A stretch of 64,000 nt of DNA from Sphingobium nicotianae (GTDB lineage: Bacteria; Pseudomonadota; Alphaproteobacteria; Sphingomonadales; Sphingomonadaceae): NCBI RefSeq assembly GCF_018603885.1, contig NZ_JAHGAW010000001.1, positions 310,001-374,000 of the forward strand, written 5' to 3'. The notes beneath the pieces were generated by a model. That model saw only the letters and a list, made by a program, of their open reading frames with translations, had not been told where the DNA came from and did not search any database. Numbering within the stretch: position 1 is the stretch's first letter; every line of letters starts with the position of its first letter. Of this stretch, positions 18,645 to 27,327 are shown one piece after another. The translations under genes and the position numbers were made by a program.

Positions 18645-19756
18645 ACAAGCTCGTGCCTGTGCCCGACGCGATCGCGCGCTTGCCATGGGGACTCTACGCG
18701 CTCCTGACCGGTATCGCCTGTTTTGGCGGCGTGGTGCTCTACAGCGCTGCAGGCGGCCATCTCATGCCCTGGGCCGGCATGCAGCTTGCCCGCTTCGCCG
18801 TCTTCCTCGTCATGGCCGAGGTGATCGGCCGCGTGCCCCATCAGCTCATCCGGGCGGGCGCCTTCCCGCTCTACGGCGCGATCCTCATCGCCCTGATCCT
18901 CGTCGAACTGATCGGCGGGGTCGCCGGCGGCAGCCAGCGCTGGATCAATCTCGGCTTCATGCAGCTCCAGCCTTCCGAGTTCATGAAAGTCGCCGTCGTG
19001 CTGGCCGTCGCACGCTTCTATTCCATCTTGCCGATCGCCCAGACACGCACATTCACCGCGATCTGGCCGGCTTTGGCGCTGATCGGCTTTCCCGCATTGC
19101 TCGTGCTCGTCCAGCCCGATCTCGGTACCGCGCTCATGATCAGCATGGGCGGCGTCACCGTCATGTTCCTCGCCGGGCTGCCGCTGCGGCTCTTCGTCGG
19201 CACGGGGCTCGCCGGCGTCGCGATCGTCCCGATCACGTTCAGCTTCCTCCACGAATATCAGCGCAACCGCATCCTTATCTTCCTGGATCCGGAGAGCGAT
19301 CCGCTCGGTGCGGGCTATCATATCAGCCAGTCCAAGATCGCGATCGGATCGGGCGGACTGTTCGGCAAGGGCTTCCTCAATGGGACGCAGAGCCATCTCG
19401 ATTACCTGCCTGAAGGCCATACCGACTTCGTATTCGCCACCATGGCCGAGGAATGGGGCATGCTCGGCGGTGTCGGCCTCATCGCCGCCCTGTTCATCCT
19501 GCTGCGCTGGGGCATGCGCGTCGCCCAGCAGACCGAGGATCGCTTCGCCCGCCTCGTCGCCGCGGGGCTCACCACGACCATCTTCCTCTATGTCGCCATC
19601 AATCTCATGATGGTCATGGGCCTGGCACCGGTCGTCGGCATCCCCCTGCCCTTCATGTCCTATGGCGGCTCCTCGATGCTGACCGTGATGCTGTGCATCG
19701 GCATCATCCGCAATATCGACCGGAACCGCGAAACGTTGGGAGACCGCTGGCGCTAG
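18641..19756 (+). CDS. rodA: Peptidoglycan glycosyltransferase RodA
   Basis: 371 residues with about ten membrane helices and SEDS-family motifs: GGSQRWINLGFMQLQPSEFMK, LVQPDLGTALM, the active-site-proximal HTDFVFA in GHTDFVFATMAEEWG, and PFMSYGGSSML. It polymerises lipid II for side-wall growth, paired with mrdA, whose stop it overlaps by 4 bp (ATGA). Last gene of the mre operon. Confidence 0.97.
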   Translation: MNKLVPVPDAIARLPWGLYALLTGIACFGGVVLYSAAGGHLMPWAGMQLARFAVFLVMAEVIGRVPHQLIRAGAFPLYGAILIALILVELIGGVAGGSQRWINLGFMQLQPSEFMKVAVVLAVARFYSILPIAQTRTFTAIWPALALIGFPALLVLVQPDLGTALMISMGGVTVMFLAGLPLRLFVGTGLAGVAIVPITFSFLHEYQRNRILIFLDPESDPLGAGYHISQSKIAIGSGGLFGKGFLNGTQSHLDYLPEGHTDFVFATMAEEWGMLGGVGLIAALFILLRWGMRVAQQTEDRFARLVAAGLTTTIFLYVAINLMMVMGLAPVVGIPLPFMSYGGSSMLTVMLCIGIIRNIDRNRETLGDRWR

Positions 19757-19790
19757 GCGAGTTCCGGCGCGGATCGGAACAGCTTCGCCT
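19755..19790 (+). terminator. Stem-loop after rodA
   Basis: AGGCGAGTTCCG at 19755-19766 can pair with CGGAAC (19775-19780) and TCGCCT (19785-19790), with a four-base bulge on the right arm. It begins at the rodA stop codon and probably helps end the mre operon transcript, though only a short T-run (CCCGTTTGG) follows. Confidence 0.45.
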
Positions 19791-20287
19791 CCCGTTTGGG
19801 CCATTGACCGTCTGCGTCGGTTACAGGATGTCGCTGTGGAGACGCCTGGAGCAAACTTCATCCGCAACGGCAGGGCAGGAAAGCACGCATTTCCGCCAGT
19901 CTTGGCCAGATCTTCACGAAGCTCGCACATATGACGCATGGAGAGCGCGCCAAAGTTTCGCAGCGAGCGAGCGAGAATGGCGGTTTTTCAGGATTTTTGA
20001 CAAGGTCAAAGAGCGTCGGGCCGGGCGCCCGATCCGATCTTCATATGAAGATATCGCCCTTGTAGGACAGATTTCCGAGCGATGCGTCCATCCCGCCGGC
20101 CCGGGGGTCATCCCCAAAACGCAGTTGCCCGACCGGTACCGCCGAGCGGATTCCAGGGCACATCGTCTCAGCCGGCAAAAAGCGTGCATGAGCTGCACAT
20201 TTTATGTTGGCAAGGGTGTGACCCCATGCTAACGGCGCCCCTCCTGACCGCAAGCAGCGCTGCAAGGCCTCGCAACACCGGCAGTGT
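19791..20287. other. Geneless stretch before tRNA-Lys with clustered palindromes
   Basis: About 500 bp with no frame that looks coding on either strand. Within 60 bp lie three perfect inverted repeats: TTTGAC-AAG-GTCAAA at 19996-20010, a CGGGCGCCCG palindrome near 20022-20031, and the 16-bp ATCTTCATATGAAGAT at 20037-20052. A TTGACA occurs inside the first one, but no convincing -10 sits at 16-18 bp. It may be an operator region, an RNA with local hairpins, or a remnant; nothing decides between these. Confidence 0.4.
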
Positions 20288-20363
<76 letters not shown>

Positions 20364-20370
20364 TTTCCCC

Positions 20371-21381
20371 TCACAATTCCAGCACATAATCCAGCGGCTC
20401 ACCGCGCCGGAAGCGTTCCAGGTTGTGGACGATCGAGTCCAGCATCCGGTCGGCCGAGCCGGGATCGCCGCTGCCGGCGCGGTGCGGTGTGATGATGCAA
20501 TTGGGTGCCGTCCAGAGCGGGTGACCCTCGGGGAGCGGCTCGGGATCGGTGACGTCGAGGCCGGCGCCGCCGATGTGCCCGCTGCGCAGCGCGGCGTCGA
20601 GCGCCAGGCTGTCGATGATCGACCCCCGGCCGATATTGGTGACGAAGGCGCGGGGCTGAAGCGTGGCCAGCGCCTGCGAGTCGATCAGCTTCTCGGTACC
20701 CGGCCCGCCGGGCGCGGCGATCATCAGCACATGGGCCCGGGCGAGCGCTTCCAAGAGCCCGTCCTGCGCATAGACACGGTCGACCGCATCGCAGGGCCGG
20801 CCGCGCCGCGAGACGCCGAGCACGGTCATACCGAACGCCTTCAAATGCCGCGCGATCGCCTCGCCGATCGGGCCGAGGCCGAGCACCACGGCGGTGCGCT
20901 GGTAGAGCGAGCGGGTCGAGCCGATACTGCGCTCGCGGGCCCACACGCCCTCCTTCTGCGCATCCCAGGCTGCCGGGAGCCCGCGCGCCAGGGCCAGCAG
21001 CATCGCGGTGGCATGCTCGGCCACGATCGGCGCGTGGTGGCCGCCGGTGCGCGTCACGACGACATGATCGGGGACGCCATGCGCCTCCAGCCGCTCATTG
21101 CCGGCGGTCAGCGTGTGCAACCAGCGCAGGCGCGGGCCGGCCTCGCGGATCGCATGATGCATCTTCTCCGAGTAATGCATGCCGGTGGTCAGCAAGGCGT
21201 CGGCATCGCGCAGCGCCTCGTCCAGGGCATCGCCATCAGCGGTGACGAGCTCGAGGTCGGGCCGCCCGCCGAGGCGATCCTCGATCGTCGTGCCGAAATA
21301 TCCGCCGAGCGCGACGACCATGCGCGTGGGTGGCCGGCCCGTGCCGATCCCGTTTTCCCCGGCCCCGTTTCGCTCGGCCAT
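20371..21381 (-). CDS. D-2-hydroxyacid dehydrogenase family protein
   Basis: 336 residues; the ATG at 21381 has GAAGAGG six bases upstream, better than an ATG two codons earlier. The NAD-binding Rossmann motif is VLGLGPIGEAIARHLKAFG (about residues 165-185). Catalytic residues are recognisable: Arg in TNIGRGSIID, Glu in DPEPLPEGHPLW, and His in IITPHRAGSG. It should reduce or oxidise a 2-keto/2-hydroxy acid. The gene is divergent from the AraC-type regulator across 242 bp, suggesting that regulator controls it. Confidence 0.88.
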   Translation of the reverse strand: MAERNGAGENGIGTGRPPTRMVVALGGYFGTTIEDRLGGRPDLELVTADGDALDEALRDADALLTTGMHYSEKMHHAIREAGPRLRWLHTLTAGNERLEAHGVPDHVVVTRTGGHHAPIVAEHATAMLLALARGLPAAWDAQKEGVWARERSIGSTRSLYQRTAVVLGLGPIGEAIARHLKAFGMTVLGVSRRGRPCDAVDRVYAQDGLLEALARAHVLMIAAPGGPGTEKLIDSQALATLQPRAFVTNIGRGSIIDSLALDAALRSGHIGGAGLDVTDPEPLPEGHPLWTAPNCIITPHRAGSGDPGSADRMLDSIVHNLERFRRGEPLDYVLEL

Positions 21382-21623
21382 ATGCATCCTCTTCGTGGCG
21401 TTTGGTTTCCATTCCTAAAGCGGTCGCGCGGCGGGCACCAGCGGATGGCGGGGTGGTGGTGACCCGAGAGGGAGAAAAAACTTGCCTCAGCAAGAAGCCG
21501 TCGACCCCATCGCCATCGAACCGGTCGGGCACGTGCTCCGCGCGACGGCCTTGCTGCTCCGCGCATTTGCGCCTACCCTCCCCGCCTCCCGACAAAAGGG
21601 CCGCAGAGAGGACGCGCATCGCG

Positions 21624-22733
21624 ATGATGCTTCAGGCGATCGACACGAACAGCGTGGCTGCGCGCGACCGGCTGCCGTTCTGGACGGAGCTCGCCGACAA
21701 GTTCATCGCGCCCCTCACCATCGAAGTGCCCGACGACAGCCAGTTCGAGGCGCGCATGTATCGCGCGGCGCTGCGCGACTGCGAGATCGTCTCACCCTGC
21801 TCCTCGCCCGCGCGGATCTACAACCAACCCGGCATCGATGTCGGCGCGTTCAATCTCCAGCTGCAACATGTCGGCAGCAGCCTCAACCATACCGGCGGGC
21901 GCACCAGCCTGCTTAACGAGGGCGATTTCCTGCTGTTCGACCCCTCGCAGCCGCTGGAGCTGACCTTCGCCGAGCCGACCCAGACCATCGTGCTGCGACT
22001 GCCCGTCGCCTATGTGGAAGCGCGCATGCCGCGGCTGCGCCAGATGGTCGGCGTGCCCGTGCGCGGCGACAGCGGTGCCGGAGCGCTCTTCTCGAAATTC
22101 CTGCGCACCGCCTGGACGCAGCTCGAAACCGGCGAGAATGACTGGGGCGATGCGATGAGCGACGTCATCTGGCCGCTGCTCGATCTCGCCTACAGCTCGA
22201 TCCGGCCGAGCGAACAGGATGCCGGCCGCCGCGATCTGCGCCGCCGCGCCGTGCTTGATCTCATCGAGGCGCATCTGTGCGACACCGCGCTCGACACGCA
22301 TCGCATCGCCGAGCGCGTCGGCGTTAGCGCGCGCTACGTGCAGCTGCTCTTCGCCGAGCTGGCGACGACGCCCTCCGCCTATATCCAGCGACGCCGGCTG
22401 GAGCGCGCCGCTTCGCGCCTCGACAAGGAGGGCGGGGACGTGACGATCACGCAGATCGCCTTCGATGTCGGCTTCAACGACCTCAGCAGCTTCTGCCGGG
22501 CTTTCCGGCGGCGTTTCGACACCAGCCCGAGCGACTATCGCGCCGCCAGGGGCAAGCCTGTGCTTGGGGGAATTGGCGATTTAACGCAAGCCATCCTCAA
22601 CCGTTCGGTTCCAGCGGCCGTCGAGCTTGTCGAGACGGCTGTCGAGAACAGCTTCTCGACTCCGGTTCTCGACAGGCTCGAACCTCAGCTCGAAACGAAC
22701 GGAGCTGTGCGGGTCGCCCCTACTCGTGCTTGA
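21624..22733 (+). CDS. AraC-family transcriptional regulator with repeat-derived C-terminus
   Basis: 369 residues from tandem ATGs at 21624/21627, with GAGAGGA upstream. The N-terminal ligand-sensing domain (about 1-190) is of the AraC_binding_2 type. Two helix-turn-helix motifs follow: HRIAERVGVSARYVQLLFAE and TQIAFDVGFNDLSSFCRAF near residues 230-300, ending at SPSDYRAARG. A further 55 residues are encoded mostly by a palindromic GTCGAG-rich element (22601-22702), and the gene's last 14 bp overlap the convergent SDR gene. It is the only plus-strand gene of the cluster and the likely regulator of its neighbours. Confidence 0.88.
   Translation: MMLQAIDTNSVAARDRLPFWTELADKFIAPLTIEVPDDSQFEARMYRAALRDCEIVSPCSSPARIYNQPGIDVGAFNLQLQHVGSSLNHTGGRTSLLNEGDFLLFDPSQPLELTFAEPTQTIVLRLPVAYVEARMPRLRQMVGVPVRGDSGAGALFSKFLRTAWTQLETGENDWGDAMSDVIWPLLDLAYSSIRPSEQDAGRRDLRRRAVLDLIEAHLCDTALDTHRIAERVGVSARYVQLLFAELATTPSAYIQRRRLERAASRLDKEGGDVTITQIAFDVGFNDLSSFCRAFRRRFDTSPSDYRAARGKPVLGGIGDLTQAILNRSVPAAVELVETAVENSFSTPVLDRLEPQLETNGAVRVAPTRA
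22601..22702. repeat. GTCGAG-rich palindromic element inside the AraC-type gene
   Basis: The element starts with CCGTTCGGTTCCAGC and ends with GAAACGAACGG, and internally repeats GTCGAG/CTCGAC motifs (GTCGAGCTTGTCGAGAC, TTCTCGACAGGCTCGAA) in both orientations. It is read through in frame as the regulator's C-terminal tail. Elements of this composition are common between genes of sphingomonads, so this looks like an insertion at the gene's 3' end. Confidence 0.6.
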
Positions 22734-23502
22734 TCGTGCAGAGCGCGCCGCCGTCAACGGGCCAGGCCGCGCCCGTCACGAAGCTCGCCTCGTCCGACAG
22801 CAGGAAGGACACGACATGGCCGACCTCGGCCGGCTGGGCGACGCGGTTCATGACCGAGACCCAGCCCAGCTTGTCGAGGCCCTTCTGCAGGTCGCCATCG
22901 AACATCTGGACCATCACTTCGTCGAGCAGCGGCGTGCGGATGACGCCCGGCTCGACGCAGTTGACGCGGATGCCCTGCTTGCCGTGATCGGCTGCGGCGG
23001 TACGGGTCAGGCCGACGACACCATGCTTGGCGGCATTGTAAGGGCCGCCGCCTGCAAGGCCACGCTCCGAACCGATCGAGGCGGTATTCACCACCGCGCC
23101 GCTGCCCTGCGCCACCATCTGCTTGAGCACGAAGTGCAGGCCGAGGAACACGCCGCGCAAATTGACCGACAGGATGCGGTCGAACTCCTCTATCGGATAG
23201 TCTGACGTCGGCGCGATCAGGCCCTCGACGCCGGCGTTGTTGAAGAAGCCGTCGATCCGGCCGAACCTGGCGACCGTGGCGTCGACATAGCCCTTTACCT
23301 CGGCTTCCCTGGCGCAGTCGGCCTTGACCGCTTCCACCGTTGCGCCCTTGGCGCGCAGCTCGGCGGCACGCTCCTCGACCTTGGCCGAGATGTCGACCAG
23401 CATCAGCTTGGCGCCCTGCGCGGCGAGGATCTCGGCGGTCGCGAAGCCGATCGATCCGGCCGCACCAGTAACAATGATCACCTTGTCAGTATGATTGGGC
23501 AC
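22720..23502 (-). CDS. SDR family NAD(P)-dependent oxidoreductase
   Basis: 260 residues, classical short-chain dehydrogenase. The cofactor motif TGAAGSIG is at residues 12-19, Asp in LMLVDIS suggests NAD preference, NNAG is near 90, and the catalytic set is Ser in NTASIGS, Tyr and Lys in YNAAK near 155-160. It oxidises a secondary alcohol or reduces a ketone. Its start lies 5 bp after the stop of the 68-residue gene, so the two form a unit. Confidence 0.9.
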   Translation of the reverse strand: MPNHTDKVIIVTGAAGSIGFATAEILAAQGAKLMLVDISAKVEERAAELRAKGATVEAVKADCAREAEVKGYVDATVARFGRIDGFFNNAGVEGLIAPTSDYPIEEFDRILSVNLRGVFLGLHFVLKQMVAQGSGAVVNTASIGSERGLAGGGPYNAAKHGVVGLTRTAAADHGKQGIRVNCVEPGVIRTPLLDEVMVQMFDGDLQKGLDKLGWVSVMNRVAQPAEVGHVVSFLLSDEASFVTGAAWPVDGGALCTIKHE

Positions 23503-23507
23503 GGGGA

Positions 23508-23714
23508 CTATCCTTTGCGAAAGGGAAGCGTGATGAGGAAGAAGATCAGGCTGGGCGTCAGCAGCTTGAAGGCGGCGCGGGCTTCCGCGGGCTTCAGGCG
23601 CGCACTCATCGGCATGGTGCCGAACACCTTGCCCTTGATGACGAGGTCGTTGCCGTCGCGCTCGATCTTCGCGACCTGCATAAGCTCAGACTTATCAGAG
23701 GAATAGATTTTCAT
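23508..23714 (-). CDS. Conserved small protein of unknown function (68 residues)
   Basis: The protein starts MKIYSSDKSELMQVAKIERDG and has a compact polar part with KGKVFGTMPMSARLKP, then a hydrophobic C-terminal segment (LLTPSLIFFLITLPF) that could be membrane-embedded. A GAAGG lies about ten bases before the ATG. It is tightly linked to the downstream SDR (5 bp). I believe small proteins of this type recur in sphingomonad catabolic clusters, but I cannot name a family or function. Confidence 0.7.
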   Translation of the reverse strand: MKIYSSDKSELMQVAKIERDGNDLVIKGKVFGTMPMSARLKPAEARAAFKLLTPSLIFFLITLPFRKG

Positions 23715-23735
23715 AAGGCTGCGCCTTCCCCCAAA

Positions 23736-23819
23736 CCGTCATCCCAGCGGAAGCTGGGATCTCTTGACGGGAAGGCCGCACGCTGCCGCATGAGACCCCA
23801 GCTTCCGCTGGGGTGACGG
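23736..23819. repeat. Palindromic intergenic repeat, copy A
   Basis: Two 28-bp arms, starting CCGTCATCCCAGCGGAAGC and ending GCTTCCGCTGGGGTGACGG, are inverted with two mismatches around a 28-bp spacer. Each arm also contains its own small hairpin CCCAGC-GGAA-GCTGGG. It lies between the flavoprotein gene and the 68-residue gene, both minus strand, and so separates two likely transcripts. Confidence 0.85.
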
Positions 23820-23835
23820 CAAGGGCTGGGCGCCC

Positions 23836-25398
23836 TCACTTCACCCGTACCTTGTCAAAATCGACGCCGAGATCGTCAAACATCACCTGCGCCGTGGCGC
23901 GGCCCGCGCCGAACACGCCGCCGCCGGGATGCTGGAACGGCCCGACCAGATAGAGCCGCTCGACTCCCGGCACGCGATATTGCCCGAGCTCCGGCGTCGG
24001 GCGATGCGCGCCGGACTGGTAGGTGGTCGTGGCGATACCGTGCAGGTCGCCGCGCATGAAGCTCGGCGATGTCCGCTCCATGTCGACTGGAGAATCGACA
24101 TGAGCTTCCAGCAATATATCCCTGATATTTGGAATGAAATCGGCCATACGATCGATCATGGTCTGGGCATAGCCATGCTTGGCGTCGTCCCAGCTCTGCC
24201 CGTCGGGCCGATGATAGGGCACATAGTCCCACGCATGCAGGATCGCCTTGCCCTCCGGCACCCGGCTCGGATCGAACTGCGAGAGCGAGCCCAGGCCGAT
24301 CAGCGGCTGGCGTACGAAGCCGCCATAACGCAGATCGTCGAACGCGCGGCGCAGCGTCTCATAGCTGTCCGGCATCAGCTCGACCATGACGGCATCGACA
24401 CCGTCCGCCTTGAACTGCAGCGGCGCATCGAGCGCGGCGTGAATGGTGATGCAGGCGGCATCGGTGATCTGGGTACGCAGCGCGTCCTTGGCAGCCTGCG
24501 GCGTCATGTCCGGCACCATCTCGGGCAGGAGGTGCGGGTGGATGGCGCCGATGATCGCGTCACGGGCGGTATGGCGCTCGCCATTGTCCATGACGACGCC
24601 GCTGGCCTTGCCGCCCGCGGCGGTCACCTCGCGGACATGGGCATTGGCGACCACCGCGCCGCCATGATCCTCGATACAGCGGATCAGGCTGTTGGTAAGG
24701 CTCCCCGCCCCGCCGACCGCCACGCCGAAGCCGAACTTCTCCAGGAAGCCCAGGAACACATACATGCCGATGCCGGTCGCCTTCTCGTCCGGCGAGACCA
24801 GATTCTCGCCGGCAACGCGCGCGAAGTGCATGCGCACCTCGTCCGTCTCGAACAGCTCGCAGAGATGGTCGTGGCTCGACATCTGGATGACGCGCCACAG
24901 CTCGCGGCCCTCATAGGAGGAATCCATCATCGCATTGCCCGCGCCGACCGGCATGGGCGGCGTGTAGAGCGTCGACTGGATCATCGGCAGCCAGCCCTGC
25001 GCGACGGCCGAGACCTTGCGGAATGCCTCGGCATCCTTCTGCGAGAATTGCGCGATGCTCGCGGCCGACTTCTCGGTGTCGCGATAGAGCTTGAGCGTGC
25101 GGCCATCCTCGAACACCGACATCATCGGGCAGTCGGGAAAGAGATAGTGAAGGCCATATTTCGACTTGAGGCCCAGCTCGTCATTCACGAGCATCGGATT
25201 GCCCTGAATGAAGATATGGCTCATCGAGTGCTGGTCGTGCCTGAAGCCCGGTCGGGTCAGCTCGCGCGTGACGACGCCGCCGCCGAACCAGGCGTTGCGC
25301 TCAAGCACCAGCACCTTCTTGCCCGCCACGGCCGCATAAGCGGCGGCGACCAGGCCATTATGGCCGGAGCCGATCGCGATGATGTCATAGTCAGCCAT
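23836..25398 (-). CDS. Phytoene-desaturase-like FAD-dependent oxidoreductase
   Basis: 520 residues. The N-terminal FAD-binding motif is IAIGSGHNGLVAAAYAAVAGKKVLVLER (residues about 6-33), followed by FGGGVVTRELTRPGFRHDQ, the pattern of the CrtI/amine-oxidase superfamily; the C-terminal flavin-contact stretch has VPGVERLYLVGPFQHPGGGVFGAG. These enzymes dehydrogenate or isomerise hydrophobic substrates; only some act on carotenoids, and no other crt gene is here. The context suggests desaturation of a cyclic or terpenoid intermediate, which is inference. It follows the esterase gene by 9 bp. Confidence 0.85.
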   Translation of the reverse strand: MADYDIIAIGSGHNGLVAAAYAAVAGKKVLVLERNAWFGGGVVTRELTRPGFRHDQHSMSHIFIQGNPMLVNDELGLKSKYGLHYLFPDCPMMSVFEDGRTLKLYRDTEKSAASIAQFSQKDAEAFRKVSAVAQGWLPMIQSTLYTPPMPVGAGNAMMDSSYEGRELWRVIQMSSHDHLCELFETDEVRMHFARVAGENLVSPDEKATGIGMYVFLGFLEKFGFGVAVGGAGSLTNSLIRCIEDHGGAVVANAHVREVTAAGGKASGVVMDNGERHTARDAIIGAIHPHLLPEMVPDMTPQAAKDALRTQITDAACITIHAALDAPLQFKADGVDAVMVELMPDSYETLRRAFDDLRYGGFVRQPLIGLGSLSQFDPSRVPEGKAILHAWDYVPYHRPDGQSWDDAKHGYAQTMIDRMADFIPNIRDILLEAHVDSPVDMERTSPSFMRGDLHGIATTTYQSGAHRPTPELGQYRVPGVERLYLVGPFQHPGGGVFGAGRATAQVMFDDLGVDFDKVRVK

Positions 25399-25407
25399 GG
25401 GAAGTCC

Positions 25408-26553
25408 TCAGATGCAGGCGGAGACGACGAGGTCGGAAAGCTTCTGGAAGCGGGCAATGTTGGCGGCCTGGGTCATCACGCCGGCGGTGAGGCAGGCGAA
25501 GCTCACGTCCAGCTCCGGATCGACCCAGAACAGAGCGCTGCCCGCGCCATAATTGCCGAACGTCTCCGGGCTGGTCATCGTGCCGAGCTGGTGCGGACCG
25601 ATCTGGGTGCCGCGCAGGTTGAAGCCGAGGCCCATATAGGCCGGCATCTCATCCCAGCCCATGCGCAGATGGACGGTGCGATAGAGCTCGTTGGGATAGT
25701 CTTTCGTCTGCACCTGCCGCGCCATCTTGATGATCTGCGGCGAGAGAATGCGCGCGCCGTCCAGCTCGCCGCCGCGCCGGAGCATCTCGGCGAAGCGCGA
25801 GAGATCGGGCACGGTCGAAGCGCAGCCGACGTGGGGCGCCTCGACATCGGGATCCTCGAAGAGGGCATGGTCGCCGGCTATCGTTCGCGAGAGATGCTTG
25901 ATCGGCACCGTGCCGCGCATGTCCGGGCGGACATGGCGGGCATTGAGGTCCGGCCGCAGCCCCATGCTGGTGTCCTTCATGCCGAGCGGCTCGAACAGAT
26001 CCTCGCGCAGGATGTCCCGGAACCGGCGGCCCTTGGGATCGGTCCGGCGCAACGCCTCGCCCATGAGCACATGATGCGCGAGCGGCGAGTAATCGCAGCG
26101 GGTGCCGGGATCGACATTGCCGTGCACATTCTGGATGACGGCATCATACAGCTCATCGAGCCGGTCGAGATACATGTCCGGCTTGGGCATCCACACGCCC
26201 GGCATGCCCGAGGTGTGCGACAGGAGATGGAAGAAGGTCGCCTTGTCGCGCGGCGCGCCGATAAATTCCGGCAGCACGTCCTTGACCCTGGTGGTCAGCG
26301 CGAAGCGGCCCTCCTCGATCGCGCGCAGGATGAGGATATTGGTGAAGGCCTTGCTGGTCGAGAAGATCGAGAAGACGCTGTCCTTTGCGAGCGGCTTTTG
26401 CTTATCGCCATCCGCGAAGCCGATCGCTTCGTCGAACCCGACCACGCCGCGCCGCGCAACACGCAGCACGGCGCCATAATAAGCGCCGGCCGCGACATCC
26501 GCCTCGATCACGGCCTTGAGGTGATCCAGCCTTTCCTGCCAGAAACCGCTCAT
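25408..26553 (-). CDS. Serine hydrolase, class-C beta-lactamase/esterase family
   Basis: 381 residues without a signal peptide, so probably cytoplasmic. The nucleophile motif SxxK is STSK at about residues 65-68. The second motif, normally YxN, appears as YSP in CDYSPLAHH, an unusual variant; a late GNYGAGSALFW stretch may supply the third motif. Such proteins are often esterases (EstB, lactone or carbamate hydrolases) rather than beta-lactamases. It lies between an SDR and the phytoene-desaturase-like gene in one transcript, and an ester- or lactone-cleaving role in the pathway is inferred. Confidence 0.85.
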   Translation of the reverse strand: MSGFWQERLDHLKAVIEADVAAGAYYGAVLRVARRGVVGFDEAIGFADGDKQKPLAKDSVFSIFSTSKAFTNILILRAIEEGRFALTTRVKDVLPEFIGAPRDKATFFHLLSHTSGMPGVWMPKPDMYLDRLDELYDAVIQNVHGNVDPGTRCDYSPLAHHVLMGEALRRTDPKGRRFRDILREDLFEPLGMKDTSMGLRPDLNARHVRPDMRGTVPIKHLSRTIAGDHALFEDPDVEAPHVGCASTVPDLSRFAEMLRRGGELDGARILSPQIIKMARQVQTKDYPNELYRTVHLRMGWDEMPAYMGLGFNLRGTQIGPHQLGTMTSPETFGNYGAGSALFWVDPELDVSFACLTAGVMTQAANIARFQKLSDLVVSACI

Positions 26554-26571
26554 ATCGACTTTTCCTTATCG

Positions 26572-27327
26572 CTATCCGGCTGCAATGATGCCGCCATCGA
26601 TGGCCAGCATCGCGCCGTTGATGAAATCGGCCTCGTCACTCAGCAAGAACGCGACGGTTTTCGCCACATCCTCCGGCCGGCCATTGCGGCGCAAAGGGAT
26701 CCCCTTGGCGCGCTGCTCATATTGCTCGGCGCTGACGAAGCCGGCCGTCGCGGGGGTCGGCACCGATCCCGGCGCGATGGCGTTCACCCGGATGCCGCGC
26801 GGGCCGAGCTCGCCGGCGAGCACATTGGTGAGCGCCGCCACCGCGCCTTTGATGGCGGTATAGGCGCCGGTATTGGGCCGGCCCCGATAAGCCACGGGCG
26901 ATGAGTAATTGATAATGTGACCCTTATCGGCATTCGGGTCACGATGGGCGAGATAGGCCTGCACGCCCCAGAAGACCGACTTGAGCCCGCTTGCGATCAT
27001 CCGGTCGAGCGTTTCCTCGGTGACCTGCTCGATCGGTTCATAGACGAGGTAGGAGGCATTGTTGATCAGCGCGTCGATCGGACCATAGGCGCGGGCGAAG
27101 GCAGCCACCGTGTCGTGGAAGACCTGCCGGCTGCCAAGGTCGCCGGCATAGGCGACGGCCTGGCCACCGTTCGAGATGATCCGCGCCGCGACGGCTGCCG
27201 CCGTCGCCTCGTCGATGTCGCAGACGGCGACGACCGCGCCGAGGCTGGCGAGATGCTCGGCGATGGCCTCGCCCAGCCCGCGCCCGGCCCCGGAGATCAG
27301 GACCTTCTTTCCGGCAAGGTTACTCAC
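26572..27327 (-). CDS. SDR family oxidoreductase
   Basis: 251 residues. Cofactor motif SGAGRGLGEAIAEHL is at about 11-25, Asp in VAVCDIDEA suggests NAD, NNAS is near 90, and the catalytic Ser, Tyr and Lys are in YSSPVAYRG and YTAIK. Its ATG overlaps the stop of the upstream NTF2-like gene by 4 bp. A secondary-alcohol dehydrogenase or ketoreductase in the same pathway is likely. Confidence 0.9.
   Translation of the reverse strand: MSNLAGKKVLISGAGRGLGEAIAEHLASLGAVVAVCDIDEATAAAVAARIISNGGQAVAYAGDLGSRQVFHDTVAAFARAYGPIDALINNASYLVYEPIEQVTEETLDRMIASGLKSVFWGVQAYLAHRDPNADKGHIINYSSPVAYRGRPNTGAYTAIKGAVAALTNVLAGELGPRGIRVNAIAPGSVPTPATAGFVSAEQYEQRAKGIPLRRNGRPEDVAKTVAFLLSDEADFINGAMLAIDGGIIAAG

Noticed and set aside
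19997..20002. TTGACA as a sigma-70 -35 box before tRNA-Lys
   Set aside because: No acceptable -10 hexamer at 16-18 bp, and it is almost 300 bp from the tRNA.
19914..20198. Possible minus-strand gene in the geneless stretch before tRNA-Lys
   Set aside because: No ribosome site, no recognisable motif, and it overlaps palindromes.
23836..25398. Calling the CrtI-like protein a carotenoid desaturase
   Set aside because: No crtB, crtE or crtY is linked and the context is catabolic; the superfamily has many other roles.
23929..26904. A 991-codon open frame on the plus strand across the catabolic genes
   Set aside because: It is antisense to three well-supported minus-strand genes and its composition (Arg/His/Asp-rich, no domains) is that of a GC-rich shadow frame.
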